Source of the DNA: Anisakis pegreffii
Taxonomy: Eukaryota; Nematoda; Chromadorea; Rhabditida; Anisakidae
Direction: 5' to 3'
Length of the DNA: 64,000 nucleotides
Assembly: GCA_035041965.1 (NCBI GenBank)
Contig: JAPYMA010000350.1
Span: forward strand, 1-64,000
The notes under the pieces: model-generated
Seen by the model: only the letters and a program-made list of their open reading frames with translations
What the model was told of the DNA's origin: nothing
Database searches by the model: none
In this document: piece after piece, positions 35,378-52,224 of the stretch
Layout of the letters: each line of letters starts with the position of its first letter
Numbering within the stretch: the stretch's first letter is position 1
Made by a program: the position numbers and the translations under genes

Positions 35378-37096
35378 TAAATCTCAATTTTTGATACGAA
35401 ATTTTCGAAATTTCCTACAGAATTCATTATTTCATCACTATTTCCCATCTCATTATTGTATTCGCCTCATCTCATTATTTACCTTCCCATCTTCCGTACT
35501 CGCCACATCAAATCAAAACCTCTCATTAAGTCACCAAATTTTCCTCCATTTAATTTCGCACTCAACAATTGTAAATGAAAACTTTCTATGCAAAGAATTA
35601 TTGTTGTGTTACCATTTGATATGTCTTCGATTGGGATGGGATTTACATATAATTTGCCTTGATGAAGTCAGTATATAACTGAACCTGTAATGCCAGGGTC
35701 CACATAAGGGGGGGAATTACCCATATTTGGATAATTTGGGGGTGTTAGAGGGTAATGGAGGGGATCAGGAAATTAGATGTGATGTTACACGTGGAGATAG
35801 TAAATTATTGCAGCGAGAGGGCGTGGAGAGGGGTAATGACGGCCTTGCAGACCATCGAAAGGGGTAATGGAGCACCCACTACTCTAATGGGAGGAGTAAG
35901 ATAAAAGTATAACGAACTTTCAAAAGTGGAGCGTGAGGAAAAGTAAGGATTTTGACGTATGCTATGAAAAAATTGAATGGACTCTAAATAATTTTTGAAT
36001 TACCATGTATAGAAGGAGTAAATTCTGGGGAACTAGGGTCTGGGTGAAGTAAGAAAAAAGTATCTCTCAAAAAATTCTCATTGAATTGACAACACCAAAA
36101 CACTGATGTGAATGACAGATATGAATTGTTCCACTTACAATTGGACTTTAATATCGCTCGGATATTTTCAGACTGATCATATCATATATTCTCGAATGAT
36201 TTCAATACTAATTACGATCTGTATTCATTCATTAACCAATACAATAATTTAATTCAAAAAGAAACTAATAAACGTTATGCATGCTGTTGTATATGTAATT
36301 GTTGTTTTAAAATGTTGATCTTTGAGAGGAAAGACTCGCAGTGTAAAACTTTTAGGTAGGCATTAGTCTTCAAGCGATTACCGTAGCATCGCTCTCTCTG
36401 GAGTTTTAGAGATGCAAAGACGTTGTTTGAAGGGTGCCGTCTCTCAATCAGTCTGAAATGATCGTATACCGGTGAAATGTTCCTGTGAAAATATACTCAC
36501 TATTTTCATACAGGAAAACGGGGTTTCTGAAAGTACTGAGGGATTTTCAATCGTTTGTTTTTGATTTTCCAACCAAATTTGGGGGTTTTCCTCAGTTTTT
36601 GTAGCGTTTTTACATTGGTGTTTATTTCCGCGCATATCGGTCCTTTTATTGGCTTAATCGGATTCGTTAGATTCGGTATTATTTAGAAGCAAATTTTCAT
36701 CTTATGAGGTTCTTCAAATTGAGTCACTGATTTGAGTTGTGAATGCCGTATGTGAACTGGATGAATATGGCTTTTTTCTGAATTCCGAATGAATTTTTTA
36801 ATGTACTGATTCGTGATTGTTATGTATTGTCATCTTATCTGTGTTGTGAGAGATTATATTGTACGAATTAAACTTTTTATCGATATTTCCGACTTGTTTA
36901 TGAAGGAATTGATGAAACGCTTTCTTGATCAAACGTTGAGATGATTCAACAATCCAGTAAAGTCTCGTTGAGTAGCTAGATACCAGTATAATTTATGCTG
37001 AAACCGAAGTTTTCAGATCCAAGCGATCAGCAATGTTAACTATCGATAAGTCTCAATTGCGTTAACGTATCGGCTATAATTGAATAGAGAAGGATC
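35378..37096. other. Intergenic region between pseudokinase and gliotactin-like gene
   Basis: No gene was recognised. It contains the hAT-like copy at 35694-35885. The rest is AT-rich, with short random open frames. Confidence 0.45.
35694..35885 (-). repeat. hAT-like miniature element, copy 2
   Basis: It starts CAGGGTCCACATAAG and shares GGGGGTGTTAGAGGGTAATGG, GGGTAATGACGGCC and CAGACCATCGAAAGG with copies 1 and 3. The right terminus is eroded, and no clear target-site duplication remains. Confidence 0.7.
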
Positions 37097-41499
<4,403 letters not shown>

Positions 41500-42439
41500 A
41501 TTTTGTGAAAATTTAGAATTTTTGTAAAGTTAATTTTAAAATTTTGGTACCTCATCTTGGAATAATGATGGCAGTGAACATGAAACATCTCATGCGAATA
41601 GTGTACTTAAAGATCCATGGGAATCACTGTACTGGCGTGTCAGTCTGATACTATGTTTGAAATTAGGATTTTTTTCTGAAATATTTTGAAACTTTTGGGA
41701 GTTTGTTTGAAAAGTGATGTTGGGCTATGATGGATCATAAATAAGAGAAGTGGATTAATTTTATTTGCACACTTCAAATTTATTTTGTTAATGAATGATC
41801 TCAAATGATTGGTGTGTTGTTATATTGTATTCTCTGTTTACATGAAGTGCTTTATAGTCAAGTTTTTAAGTGCTTTACGTTCACGGCATCGATGAATTTG
41901 ATTCAACGACAATGAATTTGTAAATTTGATCACTGTGTTCAGTGATATTATTGTTGTTACTGTATATATGAACATTTCTTTTATAATTGCCTTATTCACT
42001 TCGTCATACTTGTAAAACATATCTCATCTTAATTGAATTCACTTAATTACTGACTTTATGTTCCACAAATTAACAACTTTCTCATTTGACGGTTGAAGTG
42101 CCTGGTTGCACGTTCCACACGTTCTGTTGCATTTGAATATTGGACTGGTTTATTTTTTAAATTTGTAAATATTTGATTGGTTTACTGTGGAGTAAATTAT
42201 TTTTTGTTGAGTTTTTTTCCGTTATATGGAAATATTGTCGTTTGATATTGCGACTGAACGAGATTTGTTCAGATATTTTGTTTGGTTTATCTTCAAATCA
42301 TCGTTGTTTTTCAGATACATCGTTTGTGAAATCATCAGTGTGATCATTGTTTTAATTGTTCTTTTAAGAAGTTTCAAGAGACGTTATTTGATTGATTCAT
42401 AAGGGTTGTTGATTAATAGTTCAGTTTGTTTAAGGGGAA
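41500..42439. other. Spacer before the uL23 gene
   Basis: No gene was recognised. The block GGGAATCACTGTACTGGCGTGTC at about 41619 partly repeats the exon sequence at 41280-41302 of the upstream gene (19 of 22 bases), so it is a small local duplication. TTTAAG at 42429-42434 may be a spliced-leader acceptor for uL23. Confidence 0.45.
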
Positions 42440-43865
42440 ATGGCGCCAAAGCAAGCAGTTAAAAAATCTGGAGATAAAGGTACGTTTACGGAAAGATATT
42501 TTGTTTATTTTTAAGAAGTTGTTTCGATCGTTGTTATTGTTGTTATTCGCAGTTGTTTGGTAATGAGTAGTAATGCGGATGGATTGAAGATGTGTAATTG
42601 GTGTGCGTATAATTTGCTGTGATATGAAAAAATTTCAGCTGCTTCAAAGCAGAAAATAGCCAAGGCACTTGATGCCAAGAAGAAGGTGGTGAAAGGACGT
42701 CATAGGGTACAGAAAAAGAAGGTTCCTTCTTAATTGATCGCTGCATTTTGTTTGTCGTTTTGAAATGTTGCATAGCGTTCCGTTTCGTATTGCATTTGTT
42801 ATTATAAGTTTATTTGAATGTTGTTTATTTAGAACTGAAATGCCTTAGCAGTAGGGTTCTCGATTGTTGTTGAGTAAGAAATGATGATCCTTTGATAAAG
42901 TTGATAGGGATGTTTTTATGTTGGTACATTTTGTATGTTGCTACATTGTGGAGACCAGTTTATATTTTCACTTTAGTATTGAGAATAATAACGGTTATAG
43001 CAAAGTGATAGTGGAAATAATGATGGAACTAATGTTGGAGTGTATTAAGGTTCGCACATCGGTGCATTTTTATCGGCCAAAAACATTGAAATTGGCTCGC
43101 AATCCACGATATCCCCGAAAATCGGTACCGAAGCGAGATAAATTGGACGCGTACGCTATCGTAAAGCACCCGTTGACGACTGAGTCGGCAATGAAGAAGA
43201 TCGAAGACACGAACACGTTGGTATTCATTGTTGACGTGCACGCAAACAAACCTCAGATCAAATCAGCAGTCAAGAAATTGTACAATATTGATGTGCAGAA
43301 GGTTTGCATTTGCTTGTTGTTCTTCGAACGGTCATGTTGAGGTTATTCAAATTATTGGCTTATTGAACCAATAGTGTTGAACCAACCATCTGTTAAGTTT
43401 GATCCAATATGAAACAATAATTTGAACCGACTGAACCAATATTTTAAGTTTATTCAAATTATGGTTAAGTTTATTCAAATAGTATCAAGATTGTTTTTTT
43501 TTGCTAAAGATATGGATATCATGTAAAATCAAAATGACGTAAGTAATGAGATCATATGAATTTTTTAGAATTTTAACTGGCTGTTGAAAAGGATAAATTT
43601 TGAACTATTCAAGCGACCAGATTTTGAGATGTTTCGTTCGACCAATAAACTTTGAAGCCGAAATAATTTTAAGTGGATAATTCCAGTTGAAAAGCAAAAT
43701 TCTTGAGCACTCGATAGCTCCAAAAATTCGTTTTGTAAAATTGAATTGATGGATGGATTTCAGGTGAATACATTGGTGACACCCCATCACAATAAGAAAG
43801 CGTACGTTCGTTTAGCGCCTGACTATGATGCGTTGGATGTTGCGAATAAAATCGGAATCATATAA
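42440..43865 (+). CDS. Ribosomal protein uL23 (L23a family)
   Basis: A 158-aa protein from four exons: 42440-42479, 42639-42721, 43050-43301, 43764-43865. Phases close and the stop is at 43863-43865. The N-terminal extension is Lys/Ala-rich ([18 protein letters not shown]), as in eukaryotic L23a. The conserved core reads [52 protein letters not shown] and, in the last exon, [33 protein letters not shown] with small changes. It sits at the polypeptide exit tunnel of the 60S subunit and binds 25S/28S rRNA. The length is normal for the family. TTTAAG five bases upstream of the ATG suggests trans-splicing, common for nematode ribosomal genes. Confidence 0.95.
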
Positions 43866-43989
43866 GTGATAATACTCTATGAAAATAATTATTGTCATTT
43901 GTTATTGTTTGTTATCGGGATGTGAACGTCGAACTACAAAAATGATGTAATCGCTTTGTTGTGCTCATTGTCAAGTTTATGTTGTTGTT

Positions 43990-43995
43990 AATAAA
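43990..43995 (+). terminator. Polyadenylation signal of uL23
   Basis: An AATAAA hexamer lies 125 bases after the uL23 stop codon. Confidence 0.6.
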
Positions 43996-44462
43996 TGATC
44001 AGTTATTTCGTGTATCCGTTCTCATTTTGAGGCATTTCAGTGGACTTTATCAACGTTTTTGAATCAGTTCTTTATATTTATGGTCATTGTTTTTATAGTT
44101 CGGAATATTTTTCGTGTCAGAAATGTTCTCTGAACATTGCAATAGGGGCGAGATGCCGGACAAGATTGGCAATGAAAAAAATTATCTGGTAAAGATGATA
44201 GGAGAAGATAGGATTGGTGGGGAAGTGAAGTTTATTATGCAGTCGGATTGAGCGATGTTATTCTATGGATAGTTGGATTGTTTCCTCTCTGATTGTGAGT
44301 GGTGAAGAAATTAAAATTGAGATTCGAATAGGCATTTGCTATGCAATTTCACGTGGTTGTTGGATTTGGTGAATATTACAGATAGGGATGAGGGATTATT
44401 TGCGGTGACGATTATTGATAGAGTCTATTTTGATTATTTGATAAAATTGAGGAGCGATTCAA

Positions 44463-45276
44463 ATGAGTACGGCACAAGGGAGTAGTGGACATAATGAGGA
44501 AGAAAGCGGTGTTGCAGAGATGAGTGAGCAACAGAAAAGAGCTGAACTCAGAGAACGATTTTTACGAATGATTTCATCGTTTGGTGGCAAACAAGTGAAT
44601 GTTTTTTTCAGATTATTCAACTTTTTTATCACATAAATTGCTCTGTTCTACTGTTAATGTATATGTTGTCTGTGATTTCAAGAGCCTTAAATCGCAAGAT
44701 AAATCGGACAGACTTTATATTTACAGAACAAAAATGATCTTATGAATCTGTAACAAGTTATCTTTTCAATAAGTTTTACTATTAGTTCACTATTGATGTA
44801 TTATATAGCATAACTCACCAGTAAAATTTCCACAGATACATTCCACCCAAGAAATCTCTGATTTCTTGAATGGAAGTATATCTGTGGAAATAAATCTGTG
44901 AATCTCTGATAAGGTCAGTCAAGAATTCTCTGATAATATCAGTAGTGAACTAATAATAACAGTGACTCTGTCACGGATCAAAGAAATAAAACTGTTGCAA
45001 TACAGAATGAGATTAGTGTTAAATATCAAATAATTTTTTTCGAATTCAAAGAGGAATGCATTTGGAATTAAGGTAACGATCGAAATGCTCGAAAATACGA
45101 AGGTGAGCGGTACGTTTGTGGTGATGAAAGAGGATGGTTCACATTACGGAGTGGATGCGTTGAAGACACCGATTGGCGTTGTGGAGCATTCGATTGTGCG
45201 AATGAACGATACCGTTTGTATCAGTGCTGAATCGAGTGAGGTGTTTTGTGATCAGTCAGACGATCGAACGGCCTAA
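44463..45276 (+). CDS. Gemin7-like subunit of the SMN complex
   Basis: A 111-aa protein from two exons, 44463-44594 and 45073-45276, with phase 0. Residues 21-44 read EQQKRAELRERFLRMI and lead into a small Sm-like fold. The diagnostic part is LKTPIGVVEHSIVRMNDTV, which corresponds to the LQTPIGV-EA-LLR-SD segment of animal Gemin7. The spacing from the R-x-R-F/Y-L-R helix also fits. Gemin7 pairs with Gemin6 in the SMN complex, which loads Sm proteins onto snRNAs in the cytoplasm. The match is from family memory and is strong in the two motifs. The tail of about 14 residues (SSEVFCDQ...) is not conserved. Another Sm/LSm-like protein is the main alternative. A foldback element lies in its single intron. 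Confidence 0.7.
44780..44955. repeat. Foldback element in Gemin7 intron
   Basis: The outer arms TATTAGTTCACTA/TAGTGAACTAATA and the inner arms TTTCCACAGATA/TATCTGTGGAAA and AAGAAATC/GATTTCTTG form nested inverted repeats around 44865. It has no open frame and looks like a hairpin-type miniature transposon. Confidence 0.75.
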
Positions 45277-45280
45277 TAAA
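45275..45280 (+). terminator. Polyadenylation hexamer overlapping the Gemin7 stop codon
   Basis: AATAAA starts at the second base of the TAA stop codon. If it is used, the 3' UTR would be only about 15-20 bases. Confidence 0.45.
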
Positions 45281-48200
45281 TGTTCATTTGTATCTGTTGC
45301 AATACAACTGATTCGCGTCACAGACTGTATTCGAAGGGGAATTCTCAGGATGGAGCATTATTGTTGCATACGTTACCATATCACTAGAGCATGTTTAAAA
45401 GTTCAGAAAATTGGAATCTAGTTTCATAGTTTCACTTACGAGAAGTTTTGTCACAGAAAAATACTCCAGAAAACAGTGAGATTTTCAAGTTTCCGTTGAA
45501 AATTCGTTGATAAAATTTTTCAACAAATATTTGAGATTGTATATTAATCGTTTAATCGCAAGGCACTTTTCGAATAAAGCTTAAAGGCGTTCTAGAATCT
45601 AGATGTTTTGATCACTAACTGCTCTCTACTGTAAACTGACAGCAACAACAACAACGAAGATCATAACGATAGCTTGAGCCTTATTAAGCCGATCATAATG
45701 ATCAATCCTTTTTGAGTATATTTCTTCTGGTATAAAACCCCACGTCGAATGCTTTTCCCTATATTTCTGGATTTGATATTACAATCAAATTTGTAGCAAA
45801 AAGTACACATTCAGAAGCACTTTCGAAAGGAGTATAGCTGAATAAAGGTTTAAATAGACTCATGCATAACAATGAAAAATAATCACATGGATATTTATGA
45901 AACCACTCAACAATAGTTACAATCCAGCAACGTTGCCATAGCAACATCAGGAATTGGGTTTCGTTCAATTCTGCCATTAAGGATACATTTCGTTGCTAGT
46001 TTTCTGCATAACCAGAAATCAATATTAAATTTTGATTTAATATATTTTTGTTATTATTAATATGCACTTCATGCAGATATTCATCGCATATTCACATTTT
46101 TAATGATAAAAAACGCATGTAATATTGTGAAGGTGTAGTTCAGTGGTTCCCACGTTCGAGTGCTCCATTACCTTCATTCGATGGTCTGGCAGGCAGTCAT
46201 TACCTCCCTCCCCATTCCACTACAATAATTTACCATTTCCACACGCATAACGTCAGAACTAATTTCCCGATACCCTCCATTACCCCCTGACATCCTCAAA
46301 TTACCTAAACATGGGTAATTCACACCCTGTGGGGACCTCTGGTGTAGCTGCTGATTAAATATTTAGAAATTTGACTTTCTTTTGGATGGCAATTGGAGTG
46401 AACTCTGTTTTACGAGGCTTATGACGAAGGTATTTGCTAATGATAACAATAGCAATATATGATGGCTGTCACATTTACGAAAACATCAGTGAGTGAGAAA
46501 ATGAAGCGATAAAATTGAAAAATATCTTCAATATCATACTTGACTTCGTTCTATTTCGTCCTTGACTTACTTCTATTTTTGGACTATCTGAAGGTGATTT
46601 TGAAAATGCGTCAAATTCCTTACGAAGTACAAATGCTTGCAGTGTTTTCGCCCTATCTTATCGCATCAAATCAGCGATAACCACCGATCGCATCATTCAT
46701 CATCAGTTCATGACAACAAGAGAACTTCTCTGTATTTTTCATGATAAAATATAGAGTGAACTGAAAAGTTAAAAAAAACACGATGTTTGTGTTTCTTACA
46801 CTTATCAGGGTGAGATGTTCACAACTACACTATCACTATTTATTCAATTATGCATGTTATTTGCTCTTCTTTGAATACCATTACCTGTTATGTATTCTGA
46901 CGATACAATACTAAAATATTTGTGATTGTTATCAGATCGTAAATATTTGAGGTGTGTATGTTTGTTTGTTTTTCTTATTATTGATACATCAGAAATCATT
47001 ACTTGACAACTCGTTAGTTCTGATACCGATCATGGAACGTGCTGATCAGCTCGGATACCTTTAGAATCTCCTTCATCACCACAAATTCAGAGAATCACAC
47101 AAGTCAAACTCGCCGCAGTTGTCGCGTTGTTTTGTATTCTCTCAAAACATTTTTCTCAACCAACAATGAAAATCATGTGACTAGTTGACAGCAAGCATTT
47201 GAATGACTATTCGATGGCTACTCTCCCGGACTGCAATTATTTTACTCGAAAACATGCGTAAAACATTCGGAATATAATGTATTTTTGAAAGGTGACAATG
47301 AAGACTGAACGTTCGCCATGCGATGAAATATGTTATTTGTCGATTCATTTAGCTATTATTTATGGTTCAATCAAAGTGAATACAAAGAAAATCATATGAA
47401 AATACCTTTACAGTCAACGTTCATTGATCTGGAAAGAACATGGAACATATCAAAATGTAACTGAGAAAGTCATCGAATCAATTGGGGAAGTAATAGCTCA
47501 TTAGTTGAAATTAGCAGTAACGGTAATAAGTGATAATTTAATGGTAAATAATAGCTATCGTTATGAACAGTAATAAATCAGATTATAATTACATTATGAT
47601 ACACCGAATACATTTCTCATGTCGTTTGCAGGGTCGTTCTTCATTCAAATATAATTTCATTCACAATTTCGCTTCTCGGAATTTCTAGATTGATTTTTCC
47701 AAAAGCAATTAGTAAATATTCGATTGCAGTGCACAATATATAGTGAAGAAACCAGTTTTCTGGAACTAAATGAAACAATTCAAACAAATCACAATGTACA
47801 ATACGATTATTGATTAATATCGGATCATATATTCCAGTTCTTCCACTATGAAATAATCGGTGGTATTTTGAGTTCATTCAGATGTTGTTGATAATCAAAA
47901 TATATCATCATCCGATGAGACTGGATAAATAATCTCATGTGGAATGGTATGGCCAGGATTTTTCCGGTTGAGGAAGGGTGGGGAGAGGGGGGAGCGCCCT
48001 TGCCTCCTCCCCACTATTGATATGTTACCTTATCGATCAATACCTTCTTGTTTTCATTATTCATTGGAAAATGTTTACTCTTTTCACTAAACAAACATCT
48101 ACAATTGAAATCGATCATTCTATCTTCCCTGGATCACTGAGACTTTACATAGAACAACTGAATGCTCACTGTTCAAACGGATGCTCAATTCAGAGTCAAC

Positions 48201-49573
48201 ACGTTTAACTCGTCGAAACGTTCACTGACTACATTGAATTTACGACAACATAAAATCACACAGTTACTCTAATTACTGCTTCTACTACACAATTATATAT
48301 AACTGTATAAACCTCACGATATCTCATCTATACATATCTCATGATTTATCACCATATGCCCCAGATATTATCACTATATACCTTAGATATTAGAGAATAA
48401 CTATCGATTATACCAAATGTATATGTGCGGCAAATATGTTCTTGATATTTACATTGTATTATCTTACGTCTCAATCGTTGATATCTATGTATAATATAAG
48501 ACAGGTAGGTAGGTAGTAGTGGTTGCTGCGTACATACACATAGTTATATGAACGAATTTGTTGTGTTATCGTCACCTTCATATCAGTGAGTCATGCTCAT
48601 TCATGAGTCATACGCATGAATACGTATTATTGTAAGCGGAGTGATTTTTGTTGCTTGAATGTTATTCATTCACATGTACATAGCTATATTATCATGTGCT
48701 ATGATCCTTCTATGGGGAGATTGGTAATTTTGCTGATAACAGGTGCCACCGCACCTATTATCACAGATGCTCGTGTGCTCATACGCTTTATACATAAGTT
48801 GAAGCCTGTGCGTTAGCCTCATCACTGGGCTAAGCGTAAGTCTAAGCTTAAGAGCACTACTGATTTTATTTCAAACTGCTGGGTACTACTGATTTAACCC
48901 GTTATCAGCAAAAGTTCCGGGAGATTTTTTTCTGATATATTTCCTTTTGAATATCTTACTGATTGGAATTTGATTGCGTTTTGAAATGACGATGATTTGA
49001 TGTTATTGTTTCGGAGATTTGATCATGGATTTGTTCGTTTGATTTCTAGCTGATGTCTCCGAATTTCAGATAAATCATGATCCGAGATCGATCTAGTGAA
49101 TTCCGGGTAAGTGTTCCAATTATAGATATATTCTGAAACCACAATAAGTTGGCTTGTGTCACTAAGAGTCGCGATATTTTTCTATCCTTTCCCAAGAGCT
49201 AAAAGAACGATAAGCTCTAGAGCTATATTAGCCATAGTTATGAGTTTAGTAATTGAAAAAGGCATTGAATACTGTTCTATATTCTGTGTAATATGACGTA
49301 CTTGTAAGTTATATTACAGTTACTACTACAATTACATTCCCATAATTGTAATTAGATAAAAGCTAAATATCACTATGTGGCTAAGATTCGATAACATTAG
49401 CGATATTGACAAATTCTGTCATCGTTACAAGAAAATTGCATATACAACGATTGTGCATAGGTGAATATTGATTCTTGTATTTATGACGAAATGAAATTTT
49501 GATGTGCTTTACTGATGTGTTTGAATGTGACGCAATGATAATATCACTGATTAATAGATGAGGCAGTAAGAAA
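45281..49573. other. Long intergenic region without recognised gene
   Basis: 4.3 kb of AT-rich sequence. It contains the hAT-like copy at 46141-46341 and a GC-rich, hairpin-capable block at 47965-48010 (GGGGAGAGGGGGG and CCTCCTCCCC). A short minus open segment near 47020-47095 reads FVVMKEILK and is unrecognised. No tRNA or other RNA gene was seen. Confidence 0.45.
46141..46341 (+). repeat. hAT-like miniature element, copy 3 (best preserved)
   Basis: The 201-bp element begins CAGTGGTTCCCAC and ends GTGGGGACCTCTG, giving terminal inverted repeats of 13 bp with two mismatches. It is flanked by GTGTAGTT (46133-46140) and GTGTAGCT (46342-46349), an 8-bp target-site duplication with one mismatch, which is the hAT hallmark. 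It has no open frame. Confidence 0.85.
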
Positions 49574-49668
49574 ATGATAAGATCACAACACAATACGTTC
49601 ATGATGCACAATCCGGTATTGTTTGTTCACTCGCAAAATTTTGCAAGTTCAAAAAATTTTCTTTCAAA
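49574..49668 (+). pseudogene. Relic of a duplicated syntaxin SNARE exon and its intron start
   Basis: The stretch TTCATGATGCACAATCCG-GTATTGTTTG and the following 50 bases match the end of syntaxin exon 51092-51227 and its donor (TTCATGATACAAAATCAG-GTATTATTTG), down to TTCAAAAA and TTTCAAATG. Upstream similarity fades quickly. It shows that part of a second syntaxin copy once lay directly 5' of the present gene. Confidence 0.6.
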
Positions 49669-49686
49669 TGTTACTGAAGAAATTAT

Positions 49687-51864
49687 GTTATTGTGAATGA
49701 TGAATGTAAATTCAAGCGAAAAGCTCAAGAGAACGTTTTCGATGGACTGGATGTATTGGAAGGTGGACCGTCATCTGGGAGTATTAACTTGAAAAATGAC
49801 TTCTTCAATGAAATCGACGAAATCAGGCGATTAATTGAGAATTTGGTGGATGACATCATGAAATTGAGGCAGCAACAATCATCAATGCTATCGAAGCCAA
49901 TCATTGACACCAGTGATAAGGTATCACTACTGATAATAGTAATGATAGTGACTCGTTGTGATAATAACTCAACAAGAAAAGAACTGATAGTGATAACGCT
50001 AAAACAAAAGCAATCACAACAGCAACGAAATCTTTTTCGAAATTTTCGCTTGATTACCGGCTATATCATTTAAATTCATGAGATTGGATCAGCAATGAAG
50101 CTGACAACGATCGATTTTCTCGAATCTCATCGCTCTTATGAAATCGCTTCAGTTTCACATAACCCACAAATTGCTACTTTTGGAAAATCGGTTCTGTGGA
50201 ATGATATCGCGAATTAAGGAGATTCTGAATGAGAGTATACGAGCGATACAGCATCGTTCGGCATTACTCAGGCCGAAATTGATCAAAATGAAACAAGACT
50301 ATGAAAGCAGTTCAAAATCAACTTCAAATTCGAACGTGAACAGTCGCATTCGAAAATATCACATCGAGGCACTGATGAAGAAATTTTCCGATGCGCTGCA
50401 ATTATTCAATGAAGCACAAAATGATTACAGACGTCGTATTGCGGGTTGGTTGTGAAATGTTTCGTTATCATTCATCAATTTCGTGTTTTAGTCTGAGATT
50501 TGTAGTTCTGGGAACTTATGAGATAATAAGCATTATCAGTGATTCAAGATCCTCCTTCTGCTTTTGGTTTTTCCCACTGAAAACTCCTCTAATCGACGAA
50601 AACACATTTAGAAATGATTTGATATTTAGTTCTTTTGGTTTGTGGGATACAAATATTTACGGTACGGCATATAGTTATTTACTTATTTTCGTTTTTATGC
50701 TGTGTACTTCATTCATGTTGTTGTCCAACTGATTTCTCCGAAATTGGGAGCAGAACGGAAGATTATTGGATCTAATCCCTCTTGTTTGATAAACAATTAA
50801 TGATACTGGTGAATAACAATGTTACAGAAACGAGTTATTCCCTAACTCTTTACGAAAATCGCATATTTCAGGCAGATTAAAGAGGCAACTTGACTTAGCG
50901 GGCGAGAATTGGACTGATGCGGAAGTGGAAGAAATGATCGATTCTAAATCAATGCAGATATTCCACAGGTATTATTTATCTGTGACAATATAAATCGAAG
51001 TGACAATTATCACATTATTGATATAAATGTTTCAAAATTCATATTCCAAAAGTAATGTTCACATAATATTTTGAATGAATGCAATTTCCAGAACGGCAAC
51101 AACAGCTATAATGCGATCTGTATTAAACGATGTTGAGTCACGTCATAATGAGATTATGCGAATTGAAAGTAATATTAAAGATTTGAATGATATGTACAAT
51201 GACATTGCATTCATGATACAAAATCAGGTATTATTTGTTCAATCGCAACATTTTGGAAGTTCAAAAATTTTGCTTTCAAATGCAAATTTGTGAATTTTTA
51301 CTTATGCATTTACAACTTTTATTGGTTTTGTGTAAGTAAGTCATTAAAAGCACTGGTTTCGACGTCTCCAAGAGTATTCACTCATCTCCGGTAAACAATA
51401 TGATGCCATTCGGTCCTCGGATCGGTCGAAGGTGATCATGCCTATGACAGCATTCACAACATGAATTTACCAGCGCAAGCCTCCCTAGAAACGCAATAAT
51501 CCTTTATGATGCTTTATAAGGTGTTGATTACGGCTGAGTGGGCTCAAATTTTGATCGAAGTTTTGATTTTACGTTTCATTTCAATATTTTAAGACTCAGC
51601 ATAATATTAGTTAGTTAGTTTACTCGATTTCAATAGTGAATTCAAATGTTCAATTTTAAGGGCGAATCAATAGATCGCATCGATAAAAACGTTGAAGATA
51701 CAGTTTATATCGTCGAAGCAGGACGAAAAGAAGCACATAAAGCATTGGAACATAAGAAGAGTGTGATCAGTAAAAAGATCTATTGTACATTTTTGTGTAT
51801 TCTCATCATAGTCCTCATCATTGTTATCATCATTGTTTTGAGTGTTGTTCTCGGTCGCAAATGA
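49687..51864 (+). CDS. Syntaxin (Qa-SNARE), 5' end unresolved
   Basis: Exons: about 49687-49920, 50153-50444, 50872-50968, 51092-51227, 51661-51864. Phases close from the first to the last. The N-terminal part has a syntaxin Habc-like pattern (FFNEIDEIRRLIENLVDDI, then SRIKEILNESIRAI). The SNARE motif spans the last two exons: RHNEIMRIESNIKDL, DMYNDIAFMIQNQGESIDRI and NVEDTV, with the zero-layer Gln in NQGES. It ends in a 20-residue Ile/Leu/Val membrane anchor and GRK. It is a membrane-fusion t-SNARE, closest to the syntaxin 1-4 plasma-membrane group by the QGE-ID-I-NVE pattern. No in-frame ATG precedes KRKAQEN because a TGA lies at 49681, so a short 5' exon upstream must supply the start. 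Confidence 0.85.
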
Positions 51865-52043
51865 CTTTTTTGTCTTGAAATTGTGTTTGATAGAAATTTT
51901 ACTAATGAACATTCAGATGTTAGAAGATTGATGAAATTTATAGTAGGTTTACAATTGGTACTGTCGTGATTGATAACAATTCAGTTTGTGATGTATAATG
52001 AAACCATAGCTATCATTGTTTTACGTTTTGAAATTTGAAATTA

Positions 52044-52049
52044 TTTATT
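52044..52049 (-). terminator. Polyadenylation signal for the minus-strand exon at 52225
   Basis: A minus-strand AATAAA lies about 175 bases downstream of the stop at 52225, consistent with a 3' end of that gene here. Confidence 0.4.
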
Positions 52050-52224
52050 GAAATATTTGCTCTGATCTGCACATTGTACCCATATTATTCCATGTGTGCA
52101 ATATGAATCGTCCAGTGCTGCGTGTACAATGAACATTCTGACACTCTCATGTTTTCATAAATTCAAAATCAGAAGCTCGTAACAGTCCTGAAACTCGTCA
52201 TTTGTCTCTCATTTCTTTATCAGT

